Origin: Clitoria ternatea
Taxonomy: Eukaryota; Streptophyta; Magnoliopsida; Fabales; Fabaceae
Direction of reading: 5' to 3'
Assembly (NCBI GenBank): GCA_037962975.1
Contig: CM075674.1
Span: 90,598,501 to 90,662,500, forward strand
DNA: 64,000 nucleotides
Numbering within the stretch: position 1 is the stretch's first letter; each line of letters opens with the position of its first letter. The notes below the pieces were generated by a model that did not search any database, had not been told where the DNA came from, and was given only the letters and a program-made list of their open reading frames with translations. A program made the position numbers and the translations under genes. This document shows positions 23,894 through 34,258 of the stretch, one piece after another.

Positions 23894-24120
23894 GAATCGA
23901 TTTAGCAGTTCAAAACTGTAATTCAAAGGGAAACAGAATCGATTGAATCGATTCACCCATTTCCCGAATCGATTCGAAGACCTGATACCTTAAATTTTTT
24001 CATAAATAGATAGGTCTGAATCGATTCATGTGTAGTTCGAATTGATTCAAACCCCTGATGCCCTCTATTTTTCCCAAACAGCAACGTTTGAATCGATTCA
24101 CAGCCACCTTGAATCGATTC
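23894..24120 (+). promoter_or_regulatory. Second, internal palindrome-pair array in Sirevirus #2
   Basis: GAATCGATTC or one-base variants start at 23945/23966, 24018/24039 and 24090/24111. The spacing within pairs is 21 bp, and pairs recur every 72-73 bp. Two imperfect copies precede them (23894, 23936). This repeats the LTR layout although the filler sequence differs. The array sits directly upstream of a TATA-like word (TATATTA, 24137) and of the 3' ORF at 24262. It therefore looks like a second promoter module for that ORF; that role is inference. Confidence 0.8.
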
Positions 24121-24136
24121 ATGCGACCATTTTGCC

Positions 24137-24143
24137 TATATTA
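24137..24143 (+). promoter_or_regulatory. TATA-like element upstream of the Sirevirus 3' ORF
   Basis: TATATTA in TTTGCCTATATTAACGC lies 17 bases after the last palindrome and 119 bases before the ORF start. It could support an internal transcript, but the match is weak. Confidence 0.35.
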
Positions 24144-24261
24144 ACGCTGTTTTGGCCCATTTTTCACTTGTCTCCTCAAATCCTCTTATTCCCTTTTCTC
24201 CCACCTCTCTCTAAAACACTTCTCTCTCTCTAAAAACCTCCTCCACAAACTTCCATTCCTC

Positions 24262-25339
24262 ATGGCTTCATCCTCCCAACCACGGAAGAAACAAAGGGAA
24301 AACATCACTGGCTCCTCCACACCTCAAAACTCTGATCTTTCTAGATTCTTCTCCACTAAAAAGGAATTAGAAAGGTATCTTAACACCTTTTCTGAAAAAC
24401 TCTTGATTTCCCCCCATTGGCTTGATCTTCCATTCTTTGAAAATGCTGATCTTCCTCTCCTTGATACTCTTCACCAACAAGAGCTTGTTGGATTTATGAC
24501 TCTAGAGAAGATTGCCATATACCCAGAATTGATTCGTGTGTTCTATTTCACACTGTGCCTGCAAGGTGGTCGATATTATACCAAGGTGAAAGGCAAAACC
24601 ATTGTTCTTGACAATAAAGTCATGAACAAAGTTGGAAAACTTTCTATAAATGATGCTCACTTTTTTGGCAAAGAACCATTCTCCTTGGTGGAACTAACCC
24701 ATTAGAGGCAAGGACTTTCCTCAATCTCACCTCCTCTACAAGTACCGTTGGCACACTGAACATTGACCACCGCCTATTGCACTATGTTTTAGTGAAAATT
24801 CTCCTTCCTTTGGGCGGGAATTACGCAAGAGCCAATGAGTCTCAAATTCTGATTCTTTCGGCCATCCTCAACCAAAAAGAGATAAATTGGATCAACATTT
24901 TGAGGAATCACATGCTCGATGCTCAAAACCTCACTCGCCTCCCATATGCCATCTTTATCATCAAGTTGCTTCATCACTACAAAGTAGATTTCAAGAACGA
25001 AGTGAAAGAACTTATCAGACCAAAAGGAGCTATTGGGAAAATCATCTTACAAAGATGAACATCGTTGAGCATCATGGACTTTGGCAGTACCTCCTCCGTC
25101 CTCGTGCCACGCATGCTGGAAATGATGATAATGATGATGAAACTGCTGCTCCTCCACCTCCTCCATCTGCTGCTCCTACTGATGATCTTTTTGCTCGCCT
25201 CACTGCTCACATGGATCAGTGCTTTGACCTGCTGGAAGCAAATATCAACACAAGGCTTGACAAGATTCAAGCCAATATGGAAGAACGCTACACTGAACTT
25301 GCAACTCAGATTTCTAGCATTCATTTCCATCAACCTTAG
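24262..25339 (+). pseudogene. Sirevirus #2 3' ORF, plant transposon protein family, two frameshifts
   Basis: ATG at 24262 follows the internal array. The N-terminus carries a basic patch (PRKKQRE) that could be a nuclear signal. The central region reads IYPELIRVFYFTLCLQGG then TKVKGKTIVLD, and later LHYVLVKILLPLGGN and LPYAIFIIKLLHHYKVD. A frameshift near 24690 and another near 25045 divide it into three frames (ends at 24705, 25058 and 25339). The C-terminus is a proline-rich linker (APPPPPSAAP) and a helical segment likely to form a coiled coil (about 25190-25320). I see no signal peptide or clear membrane segment, so a classic envelope role is doubtful. It resembles the Athila 3' ORF at 57402 in order and motifs. 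I believe both are the putative plant transposon protein domain seen in many plant genomes; its function is unknown. Confidence 0.7.
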
Positions 25340-25785
25340 ATAGCTTTCATTTTCATTATGCTTGAACTTTGTTGTTCCTATTTTATGATATTTCTATTTG
25401 AACCTTGTTGCCCTTATGTGGCCTTTTTGGTTATTAAATCTTATGTTGCTTGAATTTTATGTTAATTAATTTTCACGCTTGTTCAATCTTGATGGTGATT
25501 GATCCTTGTTATGCAATGAATATTTCCTTTCTTTCCCTAAAGCTTGCACTATTTTTGATAATGACAAAGAGGGAGAGTAATGTGTAATGTATAATGTATG
25601 ATGAGAGTAATGTATGATTAGATTAATATGAATGAATGCAATGATTCCATACTGAAAAACAAAGGGGGAGACACACTCTGTTCTAAAAACTTGAAAATAT
25701 TCAAGAAGTGGTCCTTTCTCATTTTTACATGAATATTGATTATTGATACTAACACCCCGGGAGATGGCCATTAGTTATCATCATC
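25340..25785 (+). other. 3' noncoding tail of Sirevirus #2
   Basis: AT-rich DNA with no gene. It holds purine tracts near 25564 and 25663 that resemble the functional polypurine tract, as in Sirevirus #1. Confidence 0.6.
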
Positions 25786-25799
25786 AAAAAGGGGGAGAA
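25786..25799 (+). other. Polypurine tract of Sirevirus #2
   Basis: AAAAAGGGGGAGAA directly precedes the 3' LTR and is identical to the tract at 2785. Confidence 0.9.
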
Positions 25800-27215
25800 T
25801 ATATTTGCATGTTGTAGATAGGTTTTGATAATGACAAGTACCCAAGAACAAGAAGAACATTACTCATGGATCAAAAACAAGTGCAATGAATAAATCAAAA
25901 GAATACATTTGATGTACTCAAATCAAAGATTCAAGGAATCATGAAGAACATGCTCTCAAATGGATAAAGAATTCAAGAAAGTAATGCATAAGGATCAAGG
26001 AAAGGAACCATGACTCAAAACGCTTCAAGGAAACATCAAAAAGCATGGAAAAACACCAAACAACATTGCTTGAATCGATTCACACACGTAGGAATCGATT
26101 CAAAGGCCTGGATGTTCCAAAAATATCAAAACAGAATGGCTTAAATCGATTCAGAGGAGCTTGAATCGATTCACACGCCTGGAAGTCCCAAAATTCTCAA
26201 AATAGAATGGCCTGAATCAATTTACCAAGGCCTGAATCGATTCACACGTCCCTGGAAGCCCAAAATGCCCAAGTCAGAATGCCTTGAATCGATTCGGAAA
26301 CGTATGAATCGATTCAAGTAGTGGGAAACATCACTAAAAAGACATCTTTAAGTGGGAAACATAGATCAAAAACCCACTATACGCAGAGACAAGCTAGAAT
26401 CATGATGTGCAACGGCTATGAAGACCTCCAAGGCTCTATAAATGGATCTCCAACTCAAGCACAAGACAACATAACTAGAAGAAATCATACAAAGCTTGCA
26501 TTTATGCTTAGTGAGTTAATTTTTTTGTATAAGTTTCATTGTTCTGAAACTTTGAGCTAATATTTGTATATCCTCTCTTCTTGAGAGTCACTAGATTAGT
26601 GAGAGCTTTCAATTGCTTATCTACTCTTTTGAGAGAGTTAATTACTTGTAAACACAAACACCAAACACTAAGTTTCACTCTAGATTAAGTGGTCACAAAG
26701 GTTGGGATTCAACCTTTGGGTATTGAGAGTTTGAGAGATTGGGTGGGTTGCCCTTGTGCTAGTGAGGATTGAGTTCTTAAGTGTGGGACACTAGGAAGCT
26801 GCAATTGCTCATAGCTTGTAATCTCTAAACTTTAATAGTAGAAATCCTTCAAGTGGATTGCTTGAAGGCGAGACGTACACCGGGTTGGTGGAACTCGTTA
26901 AATTGGTTTGCAAGCTTCTCTTCCTTACTCTCTTGCATTTACATACTGCATTTGGCTGGTACATTGTCTTGATTGTGATTGCATTGTCTAAATTTGATTA
27001 ATTCAACTTAGCTTAAACTCTGCACACCAAGTGTTTGATAAATTGCCACAGTAACTTCTGCACATATTTCTATCATAGATTTTGCATTTTACTAGTTAGC
27101 TCTTGCATATTATTGTCCTGTGTAAAAAGGAAATCAAGTTCAAAGGAAATTCAAGCAAATTTTTTAAACACTCAATTCACCCCTCCCCTTGAGTATTGAG
27201 GCCACTTGAATAACA
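25800..27215 (+). repeat. 3' LTR of Sirevirus #2
   Basis: This 1416-bp copy begins TATATTTGC (the TG of the 5' copy has become TA) and ends TTGAATAACA. It keeps the palindrome array, with starts at 26072/26092, about 26143/26163, 26234 and 26286/26306, and the TATA box at 26437-26443. Confidence 0.93.
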
Positions 27216-27220
27216 CTGGA
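27216..27220 (+). repeat. Target site duplication, right, Sirevirus #2
   Basis: CTGGA follows the 3' LTR and matches 17391-17395. Family A LTR sequence resumes immediately (CTACCTGCAG). Confidence 0.95.
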
Positions 27221-27535
27221 CTACCTGCAGTAGGGGATGTTAGACTGTGAGCGTCGACTATTCATATTTGTTGTTAATGTTTAGATTGTTGTAGGTCCTG
27301 ACGTTTATCTTATGTTATAATATTTTGTAGTGTCTGTTAATGGGAGCCTACGAGCCTCGTACTCTTTTAAGTACACTTGTTATGAAGAATCAATCTATGT
27401 TATGAACTTTATTTAAACTGTGTGCCGATGATCACCAAACAAAAAAACTCCTATTTTCTCAAACAATTAGTGACTCCTTAATTAAGTGGGACGTTCCAGT
27501 GTGGGAATTAGTCCTAGTTAATCGAGGGTGTCACA
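27221..27535 (+). repeat. Family A LTR, copy 1, right part
   Basis: This is the 3' end of the giant LTR and continues 13398-17395 across Sirevirus #2. It ends GTTAATCGAGGGTGTCACA. The same ending closes copy 2 at 37395, and a relative closes family C at 42203. Confidence 0.88.
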
Positions 27536-27536
27536 T

Positions 27537-27590
27537 TGGTGGTATTAGAGCATGGTTGATTCTTTCAACTTGAGGTGTGGACTGCTAAGG
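27537..27590 (+). repeat. 54-bp leader repeat, first copy
   Basis: This leader segment with the primer site recurs at 28494-28547 with one mismatch. The two copies flank the gag stub. Confidence 0.9.
27540..27551 (+). other. Primer binding site of the family A element
   Basis: TGGTATTAGAGC is one base off the standard iMet site TGGTATCAGAGC and lies four bases after the LTR end. It marks copy 1 as a 5' LTR. Confidence 0.75.
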
Positions 27591-27799
27591 TCCCCTCGTA
27601 CTCAAAAGAGTTATTCACGAGACGTTAGTACTCGCCTAGTAGGACTTGATTGCTTGTTTGTGTGTGTGGATCCTTCCAATGCAGGAAGACTTGTTGAAAT
27701 TTTGTTAAGCCTTGTTTTTCTTTTAGTCATCATTACGCATCGAAACAACGTGACGTTGAATGCTCTGTTAGATAGAATGGTAGAAGCTTTGGAATGTTA

Positions 27800-28493
27800 G
27801 GGAGCGAATGCTCCCCAAGCTACATCGAGGCACGATCAAGGATTTGTCGATTTTGAAAAGAACAACCCCGTGCGATTCAAAGGAGGTTTTGACCCTGAGG
27901 GAGCTCAGTTATGGATTGAGCATATGGAGAAGATCTTCATAGCTATGCAATGTAGGGACAACGACAGGGTGATTTGCGCTACTTTCATGCTAGTTGGAGA
28001 GGCCGAGCACTGGTGGAATCATGCGAGGGTAAGGATGACTACTGATGGGGCTGAGGTTACTCGGGAAAGGTTCAAGACTAAGTTCTTGGCCAAGTATTTC
28101 CCTGAAGATATCAGGAGACAGAAAGAGCAAGATTTCTTCAATTTAAGGCAAGGTGCTATGACTGTGGAGGACCTCACTTCACTAAGGATTACCCTAGAAG
28201 GATCTGGACTTGTTTTAGTTGTGGGAAGGCTAAACACAAGAGTACCATCTGCCTCGAGAAGAATTTGGATTACTCAAAAAGGGAGGTTAGAGGTCAAATA
28301 GGACGTCCTGCAAGCCATGGGAATAGAGGGCCAGCTGCTAGTGTGTCCGTTAATAATCCAAGGATGGCAAATCTGAACAGTCAAGGCGGTGGTAATGCTC
28401 AACAAGGACCAAGAAATACTACAGCAGGTAGAGATGGAGGCAATGCTAGAGTTTTCAACATGAACAGAGTAGAGGTTGCACAAGAGAATGACC
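27800..28493 (+). pseudogene. gag: Family A element gag stub
   Basis: Ty3/gypsy Gag sequence begins before 27870 (reading NNPVRFKGGFDPEGAQLW) and continues with VGEAEHWWNHARV, KYFPEDIRRQKEQDFFNLRQ and GAMTVED. A deletion then joins this to a zinc knuckle in another frame at 28211-28252 (CFSCGKAKHKSTIC, all ligands present). A Gly/Asn/Arg-rich tail follows. Sequence after about 28490 is not pol but a second copy of the leader. Everything downstream of gag is lost. The C-terminal capsid part is missing between 28170 and 28180. Confidence 0.8.
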
Positions 28494-28547
28494 TGGTGGT
28501 ATTAGAGCATGGTTGATTCTTTCAGCTTGAGGTGTGGACTGCTAAGG
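28494..28547 (+). repeat. 54-bp leader repeat, second copy
   Basis: It is identical to 27537-27590 at 53 of 54 positions and includes the primer site. It ends exactly where telomere-type repeats begin. Confidence 0.9.
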
Positions 28548-28575
28548 TTTAGGGTTTAGGGTTTAGGGTTTAGGG
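28548..28575 (+). repeat. Interstitial telomere-type repeat, four TTTAGGG units
   Basis: Four perfect TTTAGGG units, the plant telomere repeat in its G-rich strand, stand at the junction between the truncated family A element and family C LTR sequence. Confidence 0.95.
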
Positions 28576-30207
28576 TATAATAGCCGACTCTACCGCCACT
28601 CTTGACATTTTCTTTCATTAATTTCTGTTACTTATGTTATTGAGCATAATGGTTGGCTCTTCCGCCGCTCTTAGTATTTTCTTACTTAATTTCTGTCATT
28701 TATATTATTGAATATAATGGTTAGCTCGTTCATCTTATTCAGTACTCTTTCTTTTATTTCAATACAGTTTATTTATACTGTCAAATATAATGGTCGGTTC
28801 TGCCGCCTTATAATAATTATTATTGTTATTGTTAATACTATTATCCTCGTTATTATTACTATTATTATTACTATTATTATAAGTGACGGCCAAGTGTCTT
28901 TTTAAATTAAAACAACACCATTTAAAACTTCCACTGCTTCCATTACTAGATATAAAATCCAAATACATTATTTGCCCTTAGTATAGTAATAAGCTACTAA
29001 GTTCACCCTGAAAATAAAACTTAGTATAAAAGGACTAATAGGAACTGATAGAAATTGATAGACTAGACAAAATATTAATAATGAATCTCTAGTACATTTT
29101 AAGCCAAGTACATAAATTAGTCATCTAGGATAGTAAGTAGGCCCTTAATTAGTAACTAGACAATGATGCAAAAAATGGAAAAATTGGATTTATAGTAGGA
29201 CAATTTAAAGTTAGTAAATAAGTTTATAAAAAGAATTTAGGAATAACTAGAACAAATGTCTAGTAAATAAGGAGGAATTCCTAACTAACAAAAAGGGATA
29301 GATAATGAGATATTAGTGTTAAGGTCATATGATGAACCTAAAATTATACTTATTTGGATTACACGAGTATTTAAAAAGGATATCAGGCAAGCTGTAAAAG
29401 AAATATTAATATTAAGTGAAGTTACAATGAAATTTATCCAACCTATAAGATTTTTTATAATTAAATTATATTTTGGAGATTTTACAAATATATTTATGCC
29501 TATGTATATATACGCTTAATATACACCTATATGTATATGTATATATATTTATGGACTATCTTAGCCGATGGGAAGTTAATTATAAACAAATAATCAAGAT
29601 TTAAAAGGAAGGGAAGATATATTAATAAGGTGACTAGAAGAACATTTTATAGGTTAACCAACTTATGTCGAATAAAAAATACTTCAGTTATATTACAAAA
29701 AATTTTACCGACTAGATGAACTATTAGGTATGTACTTAACAAACATGTTTGGATAGTTTTGGGTGTATTTGATGTGTGAATGAATGTATTTGTCTGATCG
29801 AAGGATATGCAATGGTGTGTTTGTGTGTTTGAGCCTGATGATACTTATTATGAAAATGGATGGGTTATGTATGAATGTATATGATTGATTGAATGATATG
29901 CAAGGGTGTGTTTGTATGTATGAGCATGATGAAACATGGGATGAAAATGGATGAATCAGTTGAGATGCATTGATAAATCGTGATATAAAGGATAAAAGTG
30001 AGAATATGTCTCGGTAGGGATCCTGATATGATATGAAAATGGTAAGATGATGGAATGGATCCGATGAGATGATGATGCATTGAGACGCAAGTTAGTACCC
30101 TGAGAAATAATGAATATGTATACTCAACTCCCCTTTTATTCTTAATTGTCGGAGGGAATATATTAGGATGAACATCAAAGAATAATAATAACAACAACAA
30201 AAGGTAA
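28576..30207 (+). repeat. Giant gypsy LTR, family C, copy 1, left part
   Basis: This aligns with 38883-40825, where the second copy lies. It starts with four imperfect units of about 70 bp that each open ATAATGG(C/T)(C/T)GGCTCT(N)CCGCC (near 28577, 28647, 28716, 28788). It is interrupted at 30207 by a family A LTR and resumes at 37396. No coding sequence is present. Confidence 0.75.
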
Positions 30208-33200
30208 TGTTTATAACAGCCTTATTTTATGTGATGGGTCCCTGAGACCGGATGCCTTGTTTGTATGTGAAGTTCTATGTGTACTAATGACCGGGCTACG
30301 ACCGACTTGCTTGTGTGTGATAACTAATTAGCATTCTAAAAAAAAGATTTAATGAATTAGAGGTGAGTATCTTTACTTTAATTATGTGAATGATAATAAT
30401 AATAATAGTAATAATTATGTTACTAATAATAATGATAATAATAACAATGATTAATTAATTAAAAAGAATTTAGTGATTTAATGGGAATATTTAATCTTAT
30501 TGTTTTAAGTTATTAAAATTATGCAATTCTCCCTGGTTCTGGCCAAAAGGTTACCCAGAGTGGTTGAGTCAAGTCATTTCTACCTCAGTATATCCCCCAC
30601 ACTGTGTTTAGTAATTTTCATGAAGGGCTCGACACCCGTTTTTAGTTGCCTAACCCAGAGGCTTTATTTTCAAGATAACTGTATAGGCCAAATTACGCAC
30701 CTATACGTATTTTGGGCATAATTTCCTCTCCCATTATTGGAATTGAGTCGTTCTTGTCCCAAAACTTCTGTATCAAAATTATCTACAACTATGATATTGG
30801 TCATGAAAGCCTATTCCTGCTCAATAAATCCAAGAATTTAAAATACCATATTGATTCATGTTTTCCTAGTGGTAGCCTGCACTATGTTTAGTGTTTTCCG
30901 CGTTTCTTACTCGTATAACCATGAAATCAAATGATTTTTTCACCAAAATTTCTAAACTCGGTTCCCTACAACTTTGATGAAGGGAAAAAAGGCCAATTCC
31001 TCACCAATTTTGCCCAGAAAATTATTTCTGCTAAGAAATATTAATTTCATAACAGCCCTACAGAGTTTTCATAAAATAGCCATATCACCTTTGTTTCTTG
31101 ATGAAAAATTTTGTGTCATTTACCATTTTAAAGATAAGAAAAATATCTACAATTTTTATGTTTGGAATATTTTCAAATTCGGCCCACAACATCCTCTAAA
31201 AGTCATGACAAGTTGCTGGACCTGTTGGTTGACACATCAGCTTTGCATGAAAATTCATGTTGCACCAATTCTTAGACATTCCTAAGCCCATGAAAACTCC
31301 TTCCTCCACACCCCATCAGCTGCATTTGACACCTAGCTATTGCATGAATCAAGCTTGACACCTCTCCTCTCTTCACTCAAAGCTGTGGAAGCTCCTTGGC
31401 TAACAAGGAGTCCATGCAAAATTTTTATCTTTCCTAGACTACTCTTATTTCTTCCAACTTCTTTCTTTTCTCTAAGTTATACAAAAATTTTAGCAAGCGT
31501 CTTCCTTTCCTTCTCCTCCATTCACATTAATCATCATCATCCACCCAACAACATCGAGCCCAAACCACTCTACCACCTCTTCTAGCCTTCATGTACATGG
31601 TACCATTCCCTAACAACAACATCATCTTCCCTCCACCATCATCACGTCACCTTCCTCCGTCAAACAACCATCTCTTCCATTCTTTTGGTGAAGCAACTAA
31701 AGGTGATCTTAAAAGGCAAACTTGGACTCTTAGTGCCTTTCTTCCTTGAGGCTGAAAATCCCTAAGGTAAGGAGGGAATATTAGCTTGTTTTAAACCTCT
31801 ATTTTTTACATGAATGGTGAGGTTATACCTTGGTACCTCCCTTTAAGATCCTTATTTTATGGGTTAGATCTTGAAAATTGCTTTAGAAAATTTGTGATCT
31901 TTTGGATGGTATCATGGCTGCACCATGATCAAGTTAAATCCTTAATTTTTATGAAGTTTAAATTATAAAGCTACTAACTTGTTGATTGTGTTGTTGCAGA
32001 AATTTTTAAAGTGCATGCATGTTATTGTAAATGCTAAGATATTGTGCCTTCTTTGATTTAAGTGGTTGCTTGTGGTATCATTATATTTTTAGAAGATTTA
32101 ACATGCTTGAAAAATGAGTTTGAAGCTAAAACTAATTATATGTTGCTGCTGGAAAAATTTTCTCTAAGTTAAATGAGTTGAAGTTCATGGATCTTAACGT
32201 AAAATCTCGCTTAAAGTGATTTAGTAATTAAAATTTGTTTGCATGGCTTGATCTTTGGAATTTCATTGATAAAATTGGATTTTTAGATGTATATTTAATT
32301 CTGGAATTTTTATTAAATTAAGAAATTAAGTACTTACACTTATGATAATTATGTGGTATGCTTGGAATCAAAGGAAATGATTTATAAAACATGCAAAGTT
32401 TAATTTTTGATGAGATATGAGATGATGGGGCTGCTGTATTTTTGCTGTTTTGGTACTGTAATTAACCACAAATTATGTGAATGTGATATTAAATGAAAGA
32501 TTAAAAAGGTACTCGAGTTTAGACACGAACAACGAGTTATAAGCGGAATAAAACGTGTTTTCGTGGGCAAATGGAGGAATCTGGCCAAACTGTTTTGAAG
32601 GTGTATTTTATGGTAAGAGATGTAACTCTTTAACATAAGAAAATTACCCAAATGAGGAAAATTGGTTTGGAGAATTTCCGACTCGCAATTTATCCTTAAA
32701 CGTATTTTTACGAACGCTAAAACGATGAACTTTGGTACCTTGATACTTTTTCGTGTAGAATCTGTTTCTGGGGAGAATTAGTGTTTAATTTTATTATAAT
32801 TAATTATTATTTTAAAAATTAAACACTTTTGGCTTGGGAATCACTCAATTTGTAATTTTCTAGATAAAATATGACAAAAACAAAGTTTTCGGTAAACAAC
32901 GAGAATTAGCGACCTTATGTCCTTGTTTAACTAAAGAGAATTTTTATTTTTGAATGTAGGACTAGAAAGGATTTTAAACAAATCATGATAAAGTATTTTA
33001 CTTAAGGACTTAGAAATTTTCAAAGAGGCAAAACCAATTTAATTCGTTCGTCGTAAGTCAATACGACAGGACGACATTGGTAAAGAGCTGAAAAATATAA
33101 GAAATGCACTTTGTTATCATGTCCTTTTGAAACTAATATCTAAACATAAAATCATATTTTTAGAGTAAAAATAAAATAAGTTAGAAAATTTTGCTTCCCT

Positions 33201-34258
33201 AAAAAGTTTAACAAAAAGAATTACACATCGAAATATTCTTTTATGAAAAAGTGGATCTAAAAATGAATTAGATATTTAAGTCCTAGAAATTTTCTTGTAA
33301 TAAGTCCTATTTAGAAATCAAACCTCAATTCTCTTAAGAAAAATGATTTAGGTAACACTTAGGCCTTGGTCCCCAATATCCACTACACGAAAAGAATTTA
33401 CAATGAACAATTTACACGCTTTAAGGACAAATACGTCGAACGAGTAAGGTTCCGTCTAGTGCTCAGGCACCCTTAGGATAAAATGAGCATATTGCATGTT
33501 GCATTTGGAGTTGAGAAGGGATGTTAGAGTGATCCCCTAGAGCATACAATGATAGGTACATTGAAGAAACAGTCAGCGTCTCGATCCCCTGTTGGCGGTC
33601 TTGGGAGTACATCAGGGGTGGACCTCCAATGGCTCAGATTCACACCCGAGGCTAGACTGCCCATGGAAACTCTGGTGTACTTTGACTCAGGACGAGGGTT
33701 TCTATGGCCATGTAGCACCCGTTCTGATGAGATGTGTGTTTGATTTATTATTTATGGGATTGTGAGTCCTTACCCTTTTTGTGAAAAGAGAACGAGGTGA
33801 GCTCCGGTTGCTCTAGTTTGGCAGGGAGATAAGGTAGGATTGTTGTGCACATGGATATTGGTATGTGAGATTGATAAGTAGAAGTTAGGCCTCATTGCAT
33901 ACTGGTATTAAATCAAGACGAGTAATAAATGAACCTAACACATGCATAGTATATTATAACTGTGTGACTAACTCTGTTGGTGTACCTTTTCCCTGTATGT
34001 TCCAAAATACTGTAAGGTTGTCCTGATACATGTTGTACTTGTTTGGCACATATATGACTGTTAAATGTTTAGAGCTACCTTTGCATGTGGATTATATGGG
34101 TTGAGAGCTTATACTCACCCTTTTCGTGTTATATGTCTACTTTCTCCTTGTGGTCATCAGCTGAAGGTGAGGGTGAACGTGAACAGGACCTGGACTACCT
34201 GTAGTAGAGAACATTAGACCATGGGTGTCGTCTGTTCATATTTGCTGTTAGTGTCGAG
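30208..34258 (+). repeat. Family A LTR, copy 2, left part
   Basis: This starts TGTTTATAACAGCC and aligns with 13398-17395 and onward over its whole length. It is broken at 34258 by a solo LTR and resumes at 37134. It lies inside family C copy 1; I could not find a convincing target duplication, so it may be a diverged solo LTR. Confidence 0.78.
34254..34258 (+). repeat. Target site duplication, left, solo LTR E
   Basis: TCGAG precedes TGTAACATCCC and is repeated at 37134-37138. Confidence 0.9.

Larger units (their letters stand above)
17396..27215 (+). mobile_element. Sirevirus #2, complete Ty1/copia element
   Basis: The element has two LTRs of 1415 and 1416 bp, an iMet primer site, gag, protease, integrase, RT-RNase H, a palindrome-array spacer, a 3' ORF and a polypurine tract, flanked by CTGGA duplications. 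Integrase precedes RT, as in Ty1/copia. The long Gag, the 3' ORF and the repeated purine tracts fit the Sirevirus (Maximus/SIRE) lineage. LTRs are close but not identical (4 differences in one sampled 55-base stretch). Every coding domain has at least one frameshift or stop, so it is not autonomous. Confidence 0.95.

Noticed and set aside
28708..28968. Small ORFs rich in Ile or Asn on both strands
   Set aside because: They come from low-complexity trinucleotide repeats in the family C LTR.
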